A DNA stretch of 64,000 nucleotides from Asterias amurensis. Lineage: Eukaryota; Echinodermata; Asteroidea; Forcipulatida; Asteriidae. The notes under the pieces are model-generated. The model was not told where the DNA came from and ran no database searches. It worked only from the letters and a program-made list of their open reading frames with translations. Each line of letters starts with the position of its first letter. Position 1 is the stretch's first letter. The position numbers and the translations under genes are program-made. Shown in pieces: positions 1 through 12,600 of the stretch. The stretch spans positions 19,206,501-19,270,500 of the forward strand of contig NC_092660.1 in assembly GCF_032118995.1 (NCBI RefSeq). The letters are read 5' to 3'.

Positions 1-522
1 TTTCATCGTCAATTTGCATTTCATGCTGTATTTTTGGGGGTATGTACTGAGATTTGTGTATGTATTGTGATGCCGGAATGAATTATTTCAATTCTTATTA
101 AAGCATTCTTCAAGGGTCGAAAGGTCGGGCCATTAACTATTTGTTTTGCATTTATACCATAGGTTCTTTAAGTCCTGCGTTGCTTTGTCTACTTTTTAGG
201 TCTTTTATAGTTGTTTTGTGATATGTGGGATCTTTTGTGCTGCATGTTTATGCCCTTTCTTGCCTTAATATTTTCCTGGCTTTTGGGAAAGATTTGGGAG
301 GCATTAACGCCTTTTGGTGACAGTTAATATAAATGTAACTTTTATGCTCTCCTGGGCATCCCACTATTGTTTAACTTTAAAAGTTTTTATTATATTTTTA
401 ATGTGTGCATATGTACTTGTGAATGTTTTGCCCGAATAAATATGATTAAATTATTATTTAGTTGGTAAGCAGTTTGCAATAAACAGCTAACTCTATTTTA
501 TCGATTGGTATACCTCATTCAG
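1..522. other. PNKP intron (3' part)
   Basis: AT-rich sequence without a convincing exon. It ends at the splice acceptor of the P-loop exon. I see no repeat family that recurs elsewhere in the window. Confidence 0.6.
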
Positions 523-757
523 AAAAAGGAGCTGATCATTATGGTCGGCTTTCCTGCATCGGGAAAGAGCACCATCGTTAAGAAATACCTCGTACCCCAC
601 GGTTACACTCACGTCAACAGAGACACCCTCCAGACACAAGCAAAGTGTATCCAAGCAACAAAAGAAGCTATAAAAGGAGGAAAGAATGTGGTCATAGATA
701 ACACCAATCCATCAGCAGTTGCCAGGGCTGACTACATCAAGCTTGCCACGGACTCCA
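523..757 (+). CDS. PNKP: PNKP penultimate coding exon
   Basis: The exon starts after the acceptor tacctcattcag and encodes the P-loop region of the kinase. It ends after one base of a codon, before a gtaaga donor. The apparent reading-frame extension to 804 is intronic. Confidence 0.9.
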
Positions 758-1309
758 GTAAGATATTGATAACAAGTTTTACTTTATTTAGGGATACCAA
801 ATAGTAAACCACAAGGGAACTGATTGGGAACATTTTACATGATTTGAGGTTGAACCATAGAGCTCTATGGAATGAACAAAAAAACATTGACTAGAGTGGG
901 ATTTGAATCAATGACCTCCAGATTAACGTGCCCTGCTATCTAGCCATAATTTGTAAGAGGAGATCTTGCAAATAAATTGTATAATTTGTTGGTCTTGATC
1001 AACAATTTGTATAATTTGTAGTTAACTTGTAATTCCTTCTATTTATGTCTTTGCTGCGTAGAATACAAAGTGCGTTGTTTCGTCATGGATACGTCAAGAG
1101 AGCTAGCAAATCACTTGAACTTCATGAGGCAGACACAAACTGACGGCAAAGTACGTCGCGTCCCAAAAGTGGGCTTCAATGTCTACAAGAAGAACTTCAA
1201 AAAGCCGGTCAAATCGGAAGGTTTCGTTGAAATTGTAAAGATACCATTCCAGCCTGTATTTAAGAGCGACAAGGACAAAGCACTGTTTCAGCAATGGACT
1301 TGTGAATAA
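523..1309 (+). CDS. PNKP: PNKP, bifunctional polynucleotide phosphatase/kinase (last two coding exons; 5' part off the window)
   Basis: This is the C-terminal part of the DNA-repair enzyme that adds 5'-phosphate and removes 3'-phosphate at strand breaks. Coding exons are 523-757 and 1062-1309 (stop TGA or TAA class codon at 1307-1309, read as TAA). The first carries the Walker A loop GFPASGKST of the kinase domain, followed by HVNRDTL and the VVIDNTNPSA segment, both typical of PNKP kinase. The second carries the end of the kinase fold (RCFVMDTSRELANHLN, ending near KIPFQPVF). The join is a split codon (1+2 nt) with a gtaaga donor at 758 and an AG acceptor at 1060-1061. The FHA and phosphatase domains must lie upstream of the window. 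An AATAAA at 1482-1487 is a plausible poly(A) signal. The gene converges on DHCR24. Confidence 0.93.
1062..1309 (+). CDS. PNKP: PNKP terminal coding exon
   Basis: The exon begins after tgcgtag, completes the split lysine codon and continues YKVRCFVMD. It ends with QQWTCE and a stop at 1307-1309. Confidence 0.9.
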
Positions 1310-1481
1310 GTAATAACTAGTTTGACAATATCCGGAGACGGATGACAGGAAGAAATGTAATACTCTGCAATATATTCTAGAGTTTTCATTACAAATGCAC
1401 TTACAATTGAACTTTTGTATTTGTGCATTTCATTGTAATACAAAAGGTTTATTTTTAGAGGAAACGTTCAATTTTGAATCA

Positions 1482-1487
1482 AATAAA
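1482..1487 (+). terminator. Candidate poly(A) signal of PNKP
   Basis: AATAAA about 175 bp after the PNKP stop codon, in an AT-rich stretch. Position and motif fit, but no transcript evidence is available. Confidence 0.45.
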
Positions 1488-1591
1488 TAGAAAATGTTTT
1501 TAACTCAATGTATAAGTATATTTGAAAAGAAGTTATAAGAAATCCAAGTTAAATATATGTATAGTAGATTTTATCTTTTTTATATGCAGCA

Positions 1592-2446
1592 GTACATATT
1601 GGGCCAGATAAATAAAAACTAGCATTTGCTTTTACTAGTCTTTTACTTAAATCCTTATAAATAAAAGTAAGGCTTAATATTGCTAGTAATTGGTCGAACT
1701 AGTAGGTAAAATCAATGCTTGAGGGACTCTTCTTATTGAGATGTAAATAAAACCAACATTTTACTATTATCTGATAGTTTCACAAGATACTGGGTCGTAT
1801 AAAGGCCAGCATTAACAAAATGTCGATAAGTTTAAGATCAGGCATGAGAATTTGCTCAAATCTCTATAAATAACCTTTTACTGGAAAAACACCATTTACT
1901 TGAACGGATTAGTAAGTGGTCGGAGAAAAGCACAATAGCGGGGTATTCAGGAGTATAACAATAGAGGCATGGACTCGCTGATCAAAAGCGATTAACTGAA
2001 ATGCAGGCGGGCAGTTTCCACTTAGTCAAGTTTTTGATGGCGGCAGTGGCTATGAGGAAACAGCCTCTCCACGCCAGCGCTCCAGAGATTGGTTCTTTTA
2101 GAGCAATTAAAGTACACAACAAATTTATAAGTAACATTTGAAGTTGGATCATTAGGCCAAGGGAAAAATAACCCTTAAATACTGACCCGATACCGAGCCA
2201 TATATGCAAGACTGTTGTGTAAGTAAAATCTCAAGCTCCTCATGCAGTAGCTTGTAAAAATACAAGTAATTGCTACAGTATGTTAGTAAAATGTCGTTTT
2301 TATTTATATGGCTATAAGTGAAAGGTAATCCAGCGAGCAAAATGTTCATGCCTGATCTTTTACTTTTCAGTCTGCTTGCTAATGCTGAACCTTTAACTTG
2401 ATAAGTTATTGCTAGTTTTTATTTATCCGGCCCAATATGTGTGATT
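1592..2446. mobile_element. Long foldback element with TATTGGGCC.. inverted termini
   Basis: The left end (ATATTGGGCCAGATAAATAA followed by AACTAGCA) recurs inverted at 2405-2446 as TGCTAGT..TTTATTTATCCGGCCCAATATG. Inside, GATCAGGCATGAG near 1838 is mirrored by CATGCCTGATC near 2346. About 850 bp with no transposase ORF, consistent with a non-autonomous foldback transposon. Confidence 0.65.
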
Positions 2447-2957
2447 GTCGCTTGTCATAAATTTTAAAATACAGACAGTCGTTATTTATTGATTACTGGT
2501 AGTTGGTCTTTTTTTTTTCGCCACTTGTTCATGTATTTAGTGAGGTACATAAAATTGGCACTTCAGAAATCCTCCGACAAATCTTTTTCATTTTTATGGA
2601 ATATCGGCGGTCAGTACATGCCAGGCCTGTCTACATCTGGCTTGTCAGGGCTGCAAGTAAGATAACTACTACGGTATACTTTTTTGCAAGTCGGCAAAGT
2701 GTTTTCCTAATAATGATCCGACAGAAATCTTTATGAGAGGTCGCCTACAATCACGAGGCCGGAAAGCAACTATAAGTTGAGGGCTACACTTGACTGAAAA
2801 GGGGGCTGTTGAGTGTCTACCCCAAATAATTTTTCCCCCAAGGACATGTTGCCACCTAATCCTAATTTACAGTTTATAAGGATGTAGGATGTAGGTATGG
2901 GTATCATCCACTAGGCATTCTGGCTAATAGAGCAGGCTGTACCTACCCACTTTTTTA

Positions 2958-3087
2958 AAAAGCATTTTTGGTCAAGTGCCTTGATCGATGGCACAAGTGT
3001 CATGACCAGGATTCGAACCTAGACTCTGCTGCTGACAATGCCAGAGCATGGGGTCTGGTGTACTAAACCACTCGGCCTTGACAGGCC
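2958..3087 (-). mobile_element. tRNA-derived SINE fragment (5' head)
   Basis: On the minus strand this reads as CAAGGCCGAGTGG (box A-like) and then GGTTCGAATCC (box B), followed by TGACACTTGTG. It is the same head as the fuller copies at 31103 and 56450. The SINE body is absent, and poly-G follows at 3120-3134. Confidence 0.65.
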
Positions 3088-3173
3088 AAATTATTGGCAT
3101 TGAGCTTCTGGGCTCGAATTTGGGGGGGGGGGGGAGAATCCTCAAGACCGAAGGGCTTGTTGCTTGAAGCATT

Positions 3174-3527
3174 AAAGGCAGTGGACACTATTGGTAATTA
3201 CTCAAAATAATTATTAGCTTAGAACATTTGTTGGTGACGAGTAATGGGGAGAGGTTGAGGGTCTAAAACATTGTGAGAAACGGCTCCCTCTGAAGTGCCA
3301 TAGTTTTCGAGAAAGAAGTAATTTTCCACGAATTTGATTTCGAGACCTCAGATTTAGAATTTGAGGTCTCGAAATCAACCATCTAAACGCACACAACTTC
3401 GTGTGACGGGGGTGTTTTTTTCTTCCATTATTATCTCGCAAGTTCGATGGCCGATTGAGCTCAAATTTTTACAGGTTTGTTTTATTATGCATATGTTGAG
3501 ATACACCAACTGTGAAGGCCAGTCTGG
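3174..3527 (+). mobile_element. GGCAGTGGACAC-family MITE (right end truncated)
   Basis: Starts at TTAA with AAAGGCAGTGGACACTATTG, runs through the shared internal hairpin near 3331-3378 (GAGACCTCA..TGAGGTCTC) and the ATGTTGAGATACACCAACTG segment. It loses the right terminal repeat after about 3527. Full copies are at 5872, 59936 and 61116. Confidence 0.85.
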
Positions 3528-5624
3528 ACCCAAATTGTTTGAACAAGACCAGAATCAGCATGAGAAATACTTCCTGCCAGAGTTTAACATGCATTTAAAT
3601 GTTTTATTTGAACAAACACGTTGGACATAAAAAATACAATTCTCATTTGTACTTTGTATACTTCATCATTCAATAGAATTGAAAGGTATTACATCGGCCT
3701 CAAAGTCAACAGTTGAACATAATTTGTTTTTGTTTGAAATATTACATGAGGTGTCATTATACAATTAAAAATTGTCTTGTCCTGAGTTTACTGGCTCAAT
3801 ACTGAAACTACTGACCCCGGGCTTGTGGTCCAGTGTGAAATACATGCCCGAGCTCATCAGAAAGCAATGGCATTGACAATCTGACATCAGAATCAACCTC
3901 GGCTCCGAACAACTTTAAAAATGACAGTTTGTATATATTTGTCATCTTAATTTTAAAAGCTCATCATTTTGAGGAAGAAAAATGTAAAGATATCATTACC
4001 TTAGTGTAAACTCATTTGACTGGTAAAAATAAAATGCATTCCCGCTTTGTTACTCAAAGTTTACAGACATGCAGACTTGTTGTGGATAGATAAGTTGTTC
4101 AATTTTTGTCACAGTGATAGTGGAGACTCTGTGTAAAAGCTTAACACACTCTGTTCTTCCTGATTGAAGACTGCTCTCACTATTCTTGCGCCAGGCTGCT
4201 GGGGTGAGTCTGCTGGCTCCTGACTGCTTCCTATTTGGATGAGTCCATAGTCACGACAGCAGTAATCTAGCGAGGACCAGCAGACTGGCGAGAACATTGC
4301 CAGTGTCACAAAAATCGAGGAGTTCGAACACTATCATCATAATACTAATGACCGTATTTATAGAGCGCCTTTTCCAAAGGATACAAACCGACATTCGTTT
4401 TACATCTTGTAACAGACAACAATAATGAATTGTAAACAAATCTTCAAAATTATACATAAAATAAATTGTTAAAATTATACAAAAAATAAAACCTCTAAAA
4501 ATTATACAAAAGTAACAAAGCACGCAGGAAGTGAAATCTCTTTTTGCAAATCAATGTTTGTACGGTGTTTGTAGAAAATACGAGACTACTTTTGTGTTAA
4601 ATGTTATAAATAGACTTGTGACAACCGTTAACAAACATTTAATAAAAATTAAATTACTACATTTTTTAAAAAATTCAAAATTTTAATTACATGTTTTGGT
4701 GGTTATGTTCACTGTGACGCTATTGCATAAATCTGACCTGAGGATTTTGCTTCTCTTCAAAATATTATAAGTTATCACACAAGTGCGAGTGGAATACAGA
4801 AAAATATAGCGCTTCTGCGTCCCATATCCAACAAGGCCGAGTTAGATCTGAGACGCAGAGCCCTATGTTTTCCATATTTCCACGAGTGTGGGTGTGATCA
4901 CGTTTTTATCTTCAAGCAAACTTGGCGCGTGACATAGAACACACAAGACGCAGGTAGTGATATTAGCCGTGAAACTTAGGTTTTTATCACCACTTCATTC
5001 TGCGAATCTGATTGAAGGATTAGCGCGTACTTGAAGATAAAAAGTAAGGTACATGTATTGTAAATATATAGAATCAATAAATATTTTATTAAGTTTGGAC
5101 AGAATGGATCAACTGAAATATAAGAACTATTTAAGATTTAATAAAGTAGGTTCAACCCCAAGTTATTTAAACAAAATTTACCATTTCAGTTTCCTCTTTG
5201 GTTCTTTATTTGAAATTGATATAAACCAAATCATGTCACAGGAGTCATTAATTCTGATTGGCTGAAAATATGTTCTTCAACCAAACAGCTGCAAAATTTG
5301 ATCCATTTCCATTCAACCAAGGAGGTCAAAGTAAAAGTCTAGGCGTCAAATGAAACTTTTCCAGTGTTTATGTTTTAAACTTATTATCAAAATTCCTTTT
5401 ACATGACATTTCTATTTTGTGTTATTTTTGTTGACCTTTTTACTAAACAAAGTGAATTAACAAATGAACACCGCTAGCCATGTACATGAATGCGGATGAA
5501 TTTACAGAAATGAATGGCCTTTCAAAGTTTACAGAGCTGACAACGCTCCCAGATTCTGCAGAAAGTTCACAGAAAATAAACAAATCTTGTCATTTTCTGA
5601 TGAACAAATTTATAAGCCTCCCTA

Positions 5625-5820
5625 CTTATGGAAACTTATTCCCTATTATGCTGGATGCAATTCTAAATGCCTCCACGCTTGTTGTACAAAATCTCCTGGA
5701 TTATGGAAACTTATTCCTATTATATTGAATGTAATTCTCAATATCTCCCTGATTGTTGTACAAAATCTCCTGGATTATGGAAACTTTTTACCAATTATGT
5801 TGAATGTAATATCTCCCTCA
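5625..5820 (+). repeat. Tandem repeat, about 75-bp unit, 2.6 copies
   Basis: The unit begins TTATGGAAACTTATTCC and ends GTACAAAATCTCCTGGA. Copies start near 5625, 5700 and 5775, the last being partial. They create the overlapping short ORFs at 5480-5868, which are not protein genes. Confidence 0.8.
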
Positions 5821-5871
5821 TTTGATCCCCCTCGTATAAGATGCAAATGTTGGCAGCTCTGTGGTTGAATT

Positions 5872-6254
5872 AAAGGCAGTGGACACTATTGGTAATTACT
5901 CAAAATAATTATTAGCATAAAACCTTTCTTGATTACGAGTAATGGGGAGAGGTTGGTGGTATAAGACATTGTGAGAAACGGCTCCCTCTGAAGTGCCATA
6001 GATTTCGAGAAAGAAGTAATCTTCCTCGAATTTAATTTCGAGACCTCACATTTAGAACTTGAGGTCTCGAAATCAACCATCTAAACGCACACAACTTCGT
6101 GTGGCAAGAGTGTTTTTTTCTTTCATTATTATCTCGCAAGTTCGATGACCGATTGAGCTCAAATTTTCACAGGTTAGTTATTTTATGCATATGTTGAGAT
6201 ACACCAACTGTGAAGGCTAGTCTTTGACAATTACCAATAGTGTCCACTGCCTTA
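5872..6254 (+). mobile_element. GGCAGTGGACAC-family MITE, complete copy
   Basis: Terminal inverted repeats AAAGGCAGTGGACACTATTG and CAATAGTGTCCACTGCCTT, flanked by TTAA on both sides (also compatible with a TA duplication). It has an internal hairpin made by GAGACCTCA/TGAGGTCTC near 6038-6068. No coding capacity, about 380 bp. Confidence 0.9.
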
Positions 6255-6328
6255 AATGTAAAAATATTTTGTAAAAGGATATTTTATAGCATGCAACCTT
6301 TATCAAACAATAAAATTAAACAGACCTA

Positions 6329-6485
6329 AAGCCCGGTTCTTACTTCCTGCGAATGCGAAGCGAATGTTGACGTCACAACTTCGCAACGAATAATTCGCAG
6401 CAGTTAACTTGTTTGCGAATATCGCTGCGAAAGGAGAGTTGTGGTGTCAAATTCAATCAAATTCGCATGAAGTATGAACCGGCTT
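6329..6485. mobile_element. Short inverted-repeat element, CCTGCGAATGCGAA family
   Basis: The ends AAGCCCGGTTCTTACTTCC and GAAGTATGAACCGGCTT are inverted repeats, with ATTCGC-rich interior. Related copies are at 48023-48199 and 50237-50331. It lies just 3' of the DHCR24 stop, in the probable 3' UTR or flank. Confidence 0.7.
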
Positions 6486-6507
6486 AATGCAAAAACCATC
6501 CCATCAC

Positions 6508-6661
6508 TCAGATGCGAACAGCTCTGCTTATCTTATCATAGACCTCAGGAAAAGCTTGTTTACAGTTCAACTTGGCTCTAAGTTTGTCGTAGAGAGAGTG
6601 GTCGAACATTTCACGGAATTCCTCCCTGGTCATATGAGTGTCGGCATACAGCATCTGGAAT
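6508..6661 (-). CDS. DHCR24: DHCR24 coding exon 9 (terminal)
   Basis: Completes the glycine codon, then [20 protein letters not shown] through [14 protein letters not shown] and TGA at 6510-6508. Acceptor tttaaag. Confidence 0.94.
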
Positions 6662-9600
6662 CTTTAAAAAGAAAAGAACGATAATAAAGACTTGTAATGC
6701 GCATTAAAGGCAGTGGACACTATTGGTAATTACTCAAAATAATTATTAGCATAAAACCTAAATTGGTGACAAGTAATGGGGAGAGGTTGGTGGTATAAAA
6801 CATTGTGAGAAACAGCTCCCTCTGAAGTGCCATAGTTTTGGAGAAAGAAGTAATTTTCCACGAATTTGATTTCGAGACCTCAAGTTTAGAAACATCTAAA
6901 CGCACACAACTTCGTGTGACAAGGGTGTTTCTCCGATGACCGATTGAGCTCAAATTTTCACAGGCTTGTTATTTTATGCATATGTTGAGATACACCAACT
7001 AAGAAGGCTAGTCTTTGACAATTACCAACAGTGTCCACTGCCTTTAAAACCAAAAAACATAATGAAAGAAAAACAGAAACAACAAAGTTATACCTTGAAA
7101 ACCTTTGACAAACATGTAATATGGCTTCCTGCAGTCCTCCTTATGCACTGCACAAATTTTGTTTGGGTTTACAGCCAGCCAATAGGGTGTGTGGTGTGAC
7201 ATTATTTGATGGATGCCATCCTTGCGTTGTTAGGGACGCTAACATGAGCTTGGGATAGGCTGTCCCGACTTACATGTACAGCATCTTGTCACTGCCTTTC
7301 AACATGTTTCTTTTTCTGGACACACAATCTTGTTGCACCTGATTGAAGCTGTCCTGTTTTGCACTGAGAATCTCTGGGGCTTAGTGATTTTGAAATAAGA
7401 CATTTTTAGAGTTAAATAAAATAAAAACTACAAAGCATTCTTACCCATTAACGCTGCGCACAAACTCCTCCAAACGTCTTGTAGTTTCAACAAACTGAAA
7501 GTTCTTTGTTTTGGGGGTACCATAAGCTCCGATGTCCACGTACATTTCATCCTCGTTGCCTTTGGGATGTACCATTCCAGGGAGGGAAGTTAAAAGAAAC
7601 GGACACAGCCAGAGGGGATAAAGCTGATGGGGAGAACATGAATACACAAAAATATTATTGACAAAGACCAGTCTATTAACAGGTATAACCTGAGCCAAAT
7701 TTCATAGCACTTCTTAAAGGCAGTGAACACTATTGGTAATTACTCAAAATAATTATTAACATAAAACCTAAATTGGTAACGAGTAATGGGGAGAGGTTGA
7801 TAGTCTAAAACATTGTGAGAAACGGCTCCCTCTGAAGTGACATAGTTTTCGAGAAAGAAGTAATTTTCTAGTATTTGCCTTCAAGACCTCAGATTTAGAA
7901 TTTGAGGTCTCGAAATCAAGCATCAGAAAGCACACAACTTCGTGTGACAAGGTGTTTTTTCTTCCATTATTATCTCGGGACTTCGACCAAAAGTGAGAAG
8001 ACTGGTCTTTGACAAATATCAATAGTGTCCAGGGTCTTTAAAGTTAAAGTATATCTTCCGTTTTGTTTAACCGTTAGTTGGTTTAATTCTATATAAACGT
8101 AGATATTAAATAAAACTAACCTGTGAAGTCAGTTTCAGAAGGTGGTAATGTTTGTGAGATATTAGGCTATGAGGTTTCGGTGAAAATCTGGAGCGGTTAT
8201 GTCCATGCAAAACAAATAAACCGTAAAACTCAATCCGAGAAACCTCTTGGTTTTTATTATACATACGAGAGTGCTAGGTATTGTAGTGTAGGCTTAGCTT
8301 GTTTGGTTTAGAGTTTTCGACGAGACGAGAAAACGTCTTGTGTTTTGAGAGCATTTCACGAGAGCTTTTATTGACACAGCACAACACCAAACATTACAAT
8401 ATTCAAGGGTAACTACGAAACACATCCACGGCAGCCAGGGTTACCCAATTGCCCCAGTAAAGAGCGGTCAGTGAAAGTTCCACTGCAGAGAGCTGTGCTG
8501 GTGCCCCCCTACCCCTACCCTCTCCTGAAGACGAGCAGAGTATACTGTTTGAAACGTTGAGACCAAACCGGCTCTATTCAGAGCCACCACTCCTTCAAAA
8601 GAGATTTTACCCATGGTTGTACCAGCAAGTTTACTATTCATATTTATATCTATAGTTACTCTTATTCTCCACACCATGCAAAGCTTCAAACACCTATTAC
8701 AGCTGATCGGTGTCGCTGTACAGTAAGCTTGGGCGATATCGATTTATTTTATTCACGATATATCGCCGACAATATATCGCGATCTTCGATATAATCGCGA
8801 TTAATTAAATTTGACATCATCAGTCTTCAAACTCCAAGTGAAAGTTGTAGAAGCGACAGTCATAGCATAAGAGAGGTGTTCTAATGACCTATTCTTCTGG
8901 TTTTACTCCAAACCTATGGGGTGCAAGATGTCTCAGCTAGGAAATACATCGTGATATTGCGATATTTAAAGGATATCGCGATATATCGCGATATATCGCG
9001 ATATATCGCGATATATCGATATTTCGATTAAAACCAAATCGATTCGATATCGAAATCGTTTCCAAATTAAAATCGCGATACTCAATAATATCGTGATATC
9101 GCCCAAGCTTACTGTACAGTATGTTACAGTCAGTGCAAGAGGTCAATCAACCGAGTGTTTCACTTACCTTAGTCTCTCTCTCAAAGCACTCAATGGTCTC
9201 AGGAAGCTTGTTCAGAGGTACTAACATATCCTGGAGAACGTGGTTCTGCTCATAAAGTTTACGAATCGTCTCTCCTTGGGTTAACTTGAGGAGTGAGATC
9301 TGGGGTGGCACCATCCATCCACACAGGTAACGGAATACGGGGTTGTTGCCAAACGGAATGATGTCCTGGCGAGGAAAAAGTCCAGAACGGTTTTAAAAGT
9401 AATTACGACTGATGTATGTAATGTTGGTTAGGTATTAGGTAGAGTGATAGCTTGCTCCCGTTCTGAATGTTTAGTTCTAGCATAGCATGTAGTTTATTGG
9501 TTAACTAAACTCACTAGGAGCGATACCTTGGGCGAAGTATATATAACTTTCATAAATGCAATTTTTTTCAGTCCATCAACAAAATTATTAGTGTAGGTAA

Positions 9601-12600
9601 ATCTTGAGACCTTTAACCCAAGTAGCTATCCAGCCTTCAATACAATTTTTTCGTTCCATCAACAAAATTATTAAGGTAGGTAAATCTTGAGACCTTTAAC
9701 CCAAGTAGCTATCCAGAAGTCGATTTCACAAAGAGTTAGGACTCGTCTTATCTCGAGTTAGGACGAGTAACTCGTCTTAACTTAGGATTAATCTTAAGGT
9801 CTGCATGCTACAGTGCAGGGTTGGGACTCGTCCTAAGTACTAAGATTAGTCTTAAGTTGGGAAGAGTTTTGTGAAATCGACGGCAGGCCCTTTAACCTTA
9901 GTAGCCACCCTAACCCTCAAACCCAGCAACTACCCGCCTTTCAACCCAAGAAGCTAATCAGGACTTAATAGATGGTAAATTTGCAGAAGAATATTACATT
10001 TTGTGTTTTTACCCTTACACCGATGTGTGTTAGCACTGTATACTCAGTACTTTCCCGAGTTCTGTGAAACATTTTTACAGGCATATTACTCGGGTGGGAT
10101 ACGAACCCGCAACCTTTGCAAATCTAGAGCAGTGTCATTCTTTTTCAAGTTAATAGTTGTCCAGGACATTCAACCAAAAATGATGTCATGGTTATAGGCA
10201 CTCACTTCTAATTCCCAGAAGATACTTCTTGTATGGCGATGATAGTAATGACGCAATGGGATGTACTCATACCCTTCACCAATGGTCAGGTATTGCTGGA
10301 CATGCTTGAAGAACCAGGGTTTCCAGTATTTACCAATATCATTGATCTGTATGTAACAAACATGAAATGGATCTTGTTCAATTAAAAAATTAATCATAAT
10401 AACAATAATAATAGACACCTATATATTTCAGTAGCACTGTAAGTCAGAGTGGACAGGGAGAAAAACCATAAAAGGCTCGGAAAGGGAAGTTCTAAACGAG
10501 CAACGAACGAATATAGCTGTTTCCGTGCATTGAACTTGTAACAGTATAATGTATTGCAGTGTTGAAAGGAGTTGCGATGCACACAGCTTTAAATGACACA
10601 AGAATATACAAATACTGACTTTCTGTCCCCTGGTTACAGAACTTTATTGACACTCAACAAGTCATAGACCTTTTCGCAAATACCGGGGCGCGCGCGTAAT
10701 GCTTGGAATTAGGTGCATTGTGGTCTTGCTGATATCCAAATTTGATCCATATATATCCCACAATGCACCTCATTCAACAGTCTGCGCTTGTGCATTGGTA
10801 TTTGCGATAAGGTCTATGACATTTACACAAAGCAAAAGGACGCCCTCTCTGGTGAGCAGGTTCCCCGATCGACCTGCAGGGAGACGACCAACAGTGCTCC
10901 GACAGGGAGGTGTATCGGTCAATCACCACTGACGCTACACTATGTTGTTACAACAGTAACTGTATAATTTTTGGATTTTTGATTCATTGAAATTGAAATA
11001 ATTGTCCAGTGTGTTTTTAATTGAATACTTAATGGTAGGCTCAAAGATTCGGGGAGGGGGCTCCAGAGTTCCTCCCACCCCTTTAGTGGTTACTCCAAGA
11101 ATCTTACCTTCTGTTCCTCAACCTCGTCCGTCATATTAGCAGTCATAATAACTGCAGTATCCTTACTGTACACCAGCCCTTCCACGAAATCATTTCCCGT
11201 CTTTTTGAGTGTTTCCTCAGTGAACACCTTGATGACTTCGCTCATGGAATGTGCGGGCTTGAAGTTCACCTTCACGTATTTCTTAGCTGGCACTATTTGG
11301 ATCTCTGCTGCAACCAGAAATCCAAGGGTTCCGTAGGACCATGGCACTGCATGGAACAGATCGGGATGTTCATCCTGAAATAAGCAAAGTAGACAAGAAT
11401 ATTTTGAAGCAGAATCTTAAAGGCTTGTTTGGTCATGACTCTGAAAATTGTTGCCAATAACAATAAGACTTGTAATGCGCACATATCCACCCTGCTGGGT
11501 GTTCAAGGCGCAGTAAGAACGTGGTATGAAGTACAGCAGCTTTGGATTGTATAACGCATTTTGAGAAACATTGCAGTTTCGAAGTACTGCTGCTAAGGAA
11601 AAAAAATTTTTTGTTTTACTATTTCGGATTATTATTTCGATATCTCAAAAAAGCGACCAACTTTTGTGAACATCTACATTTACAGGGAAAAAAATCAAAT
11701 GGTTCCAAAAAAACAAACAGATCTCCTTTAAGACATTCAGTAAGGGTAATAAGTTTTAGAACCTACATCTATCTAGAGATATCGTGTAACGGAGATCTAC
11801 ACACAAAGATTCAACATCATCTTCTACATCAAAACTGCCATTTTCAAGGGGAACATGTTTACAAAATTGGCTATCATAGAGATAAACAGGACAGTAAAAA
11901 GTGGAATAACAAAGTACTAAGAAGACTGATGACAACAGAGGAGACAACACAGGTCAGCCAGAACTGACAAAGGAGGTGTGTCAGTCCAACCTGGGCCCAA
12001 TTTCATAAACTCTTTAAGTAGAAAGAATGGACAAAAATTGCTAAGCAAAGAGTCATGCACCAGCCACAAAAATGCAAACTTAATGTAATTTGGGCTGGTA
12101 ACCTGCTTCTGCTAAGCAATACTAAGCTGTGCTTAGCATGTTTTTGTGTTGTATGGCTTCTGACTGAACAAAGTTATGGACAAAATACCACCAACATATT
12201 GGCTATAGGTAGCTCTACTCAGTTGGTTGAGCACCTTAACATTAAATCAGAAAGAGTTTGTTTCAGATCTCGCCCAAGTAAATTTATTGTTTGCCCCAAA
12301 TCATATACTTAAAGACACTGGACACTATTGGTAATTGTCAAAGACAAGTCTTCTCACTTTATGAAATTGGCCCTGGGTAAAAAGCCAATGGAAAAAAGGA
12401 GATTAACCATTACACATAACAAACAAGCTTACAAAAGAAACAAACAAAACAATCAATCAAACAAACACCTCAACAAACAAGTTTTTATGAAACAAAACAG
12501 GATCAGGATGTCATCGTAAACCTACCTTTGAACACCTGACTAAAGTTCCGTCTGCCATGACCAACTCAAAGGCCACACATGTGTGTTGAAATAACCCAAA

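Larger units (their letters stand above)
1310..6507. other. Convergent intergenic region between PNKP (+) and DHCR24 (-)
   Basis: Holds the 3' ends of both genes and many repeats: a long foldback element (about 1595-2445), a SINE head (2958-3087), MITE copies (3174-3527 and 5872-6254), a 75-bp tandem repeat (5625-5820) and a CGAATGCGAA-type inverted repeat (6329-6485). Short ORFs here (3361, 4251, 5053 and 5480) lack family resemblance. The stretch 3650-5560 is AT-rich and otherwise featureless to me. Confidence 0.6.

Noticed and set aside
3214..3630. Short ORFs on both strands, repeated with similar sequence at 5886, 6720, 7768, 15646, 32048, 45095, 59934 and 61130
   Set aside because: The recurring peptide (with [15 protein letters not shown]) is just the GGCAGTGGACAC MITE read in one frame. 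Copies are full of frame changes and lack any transposase motif.
11542..11967. 141-codon ORF on the plus strand
   Set aside because: Lies inside DHCR24 intron 4 on the opposite strand, has no recognisable domain and begins next to a dispersed-repeat end. Probably chance.
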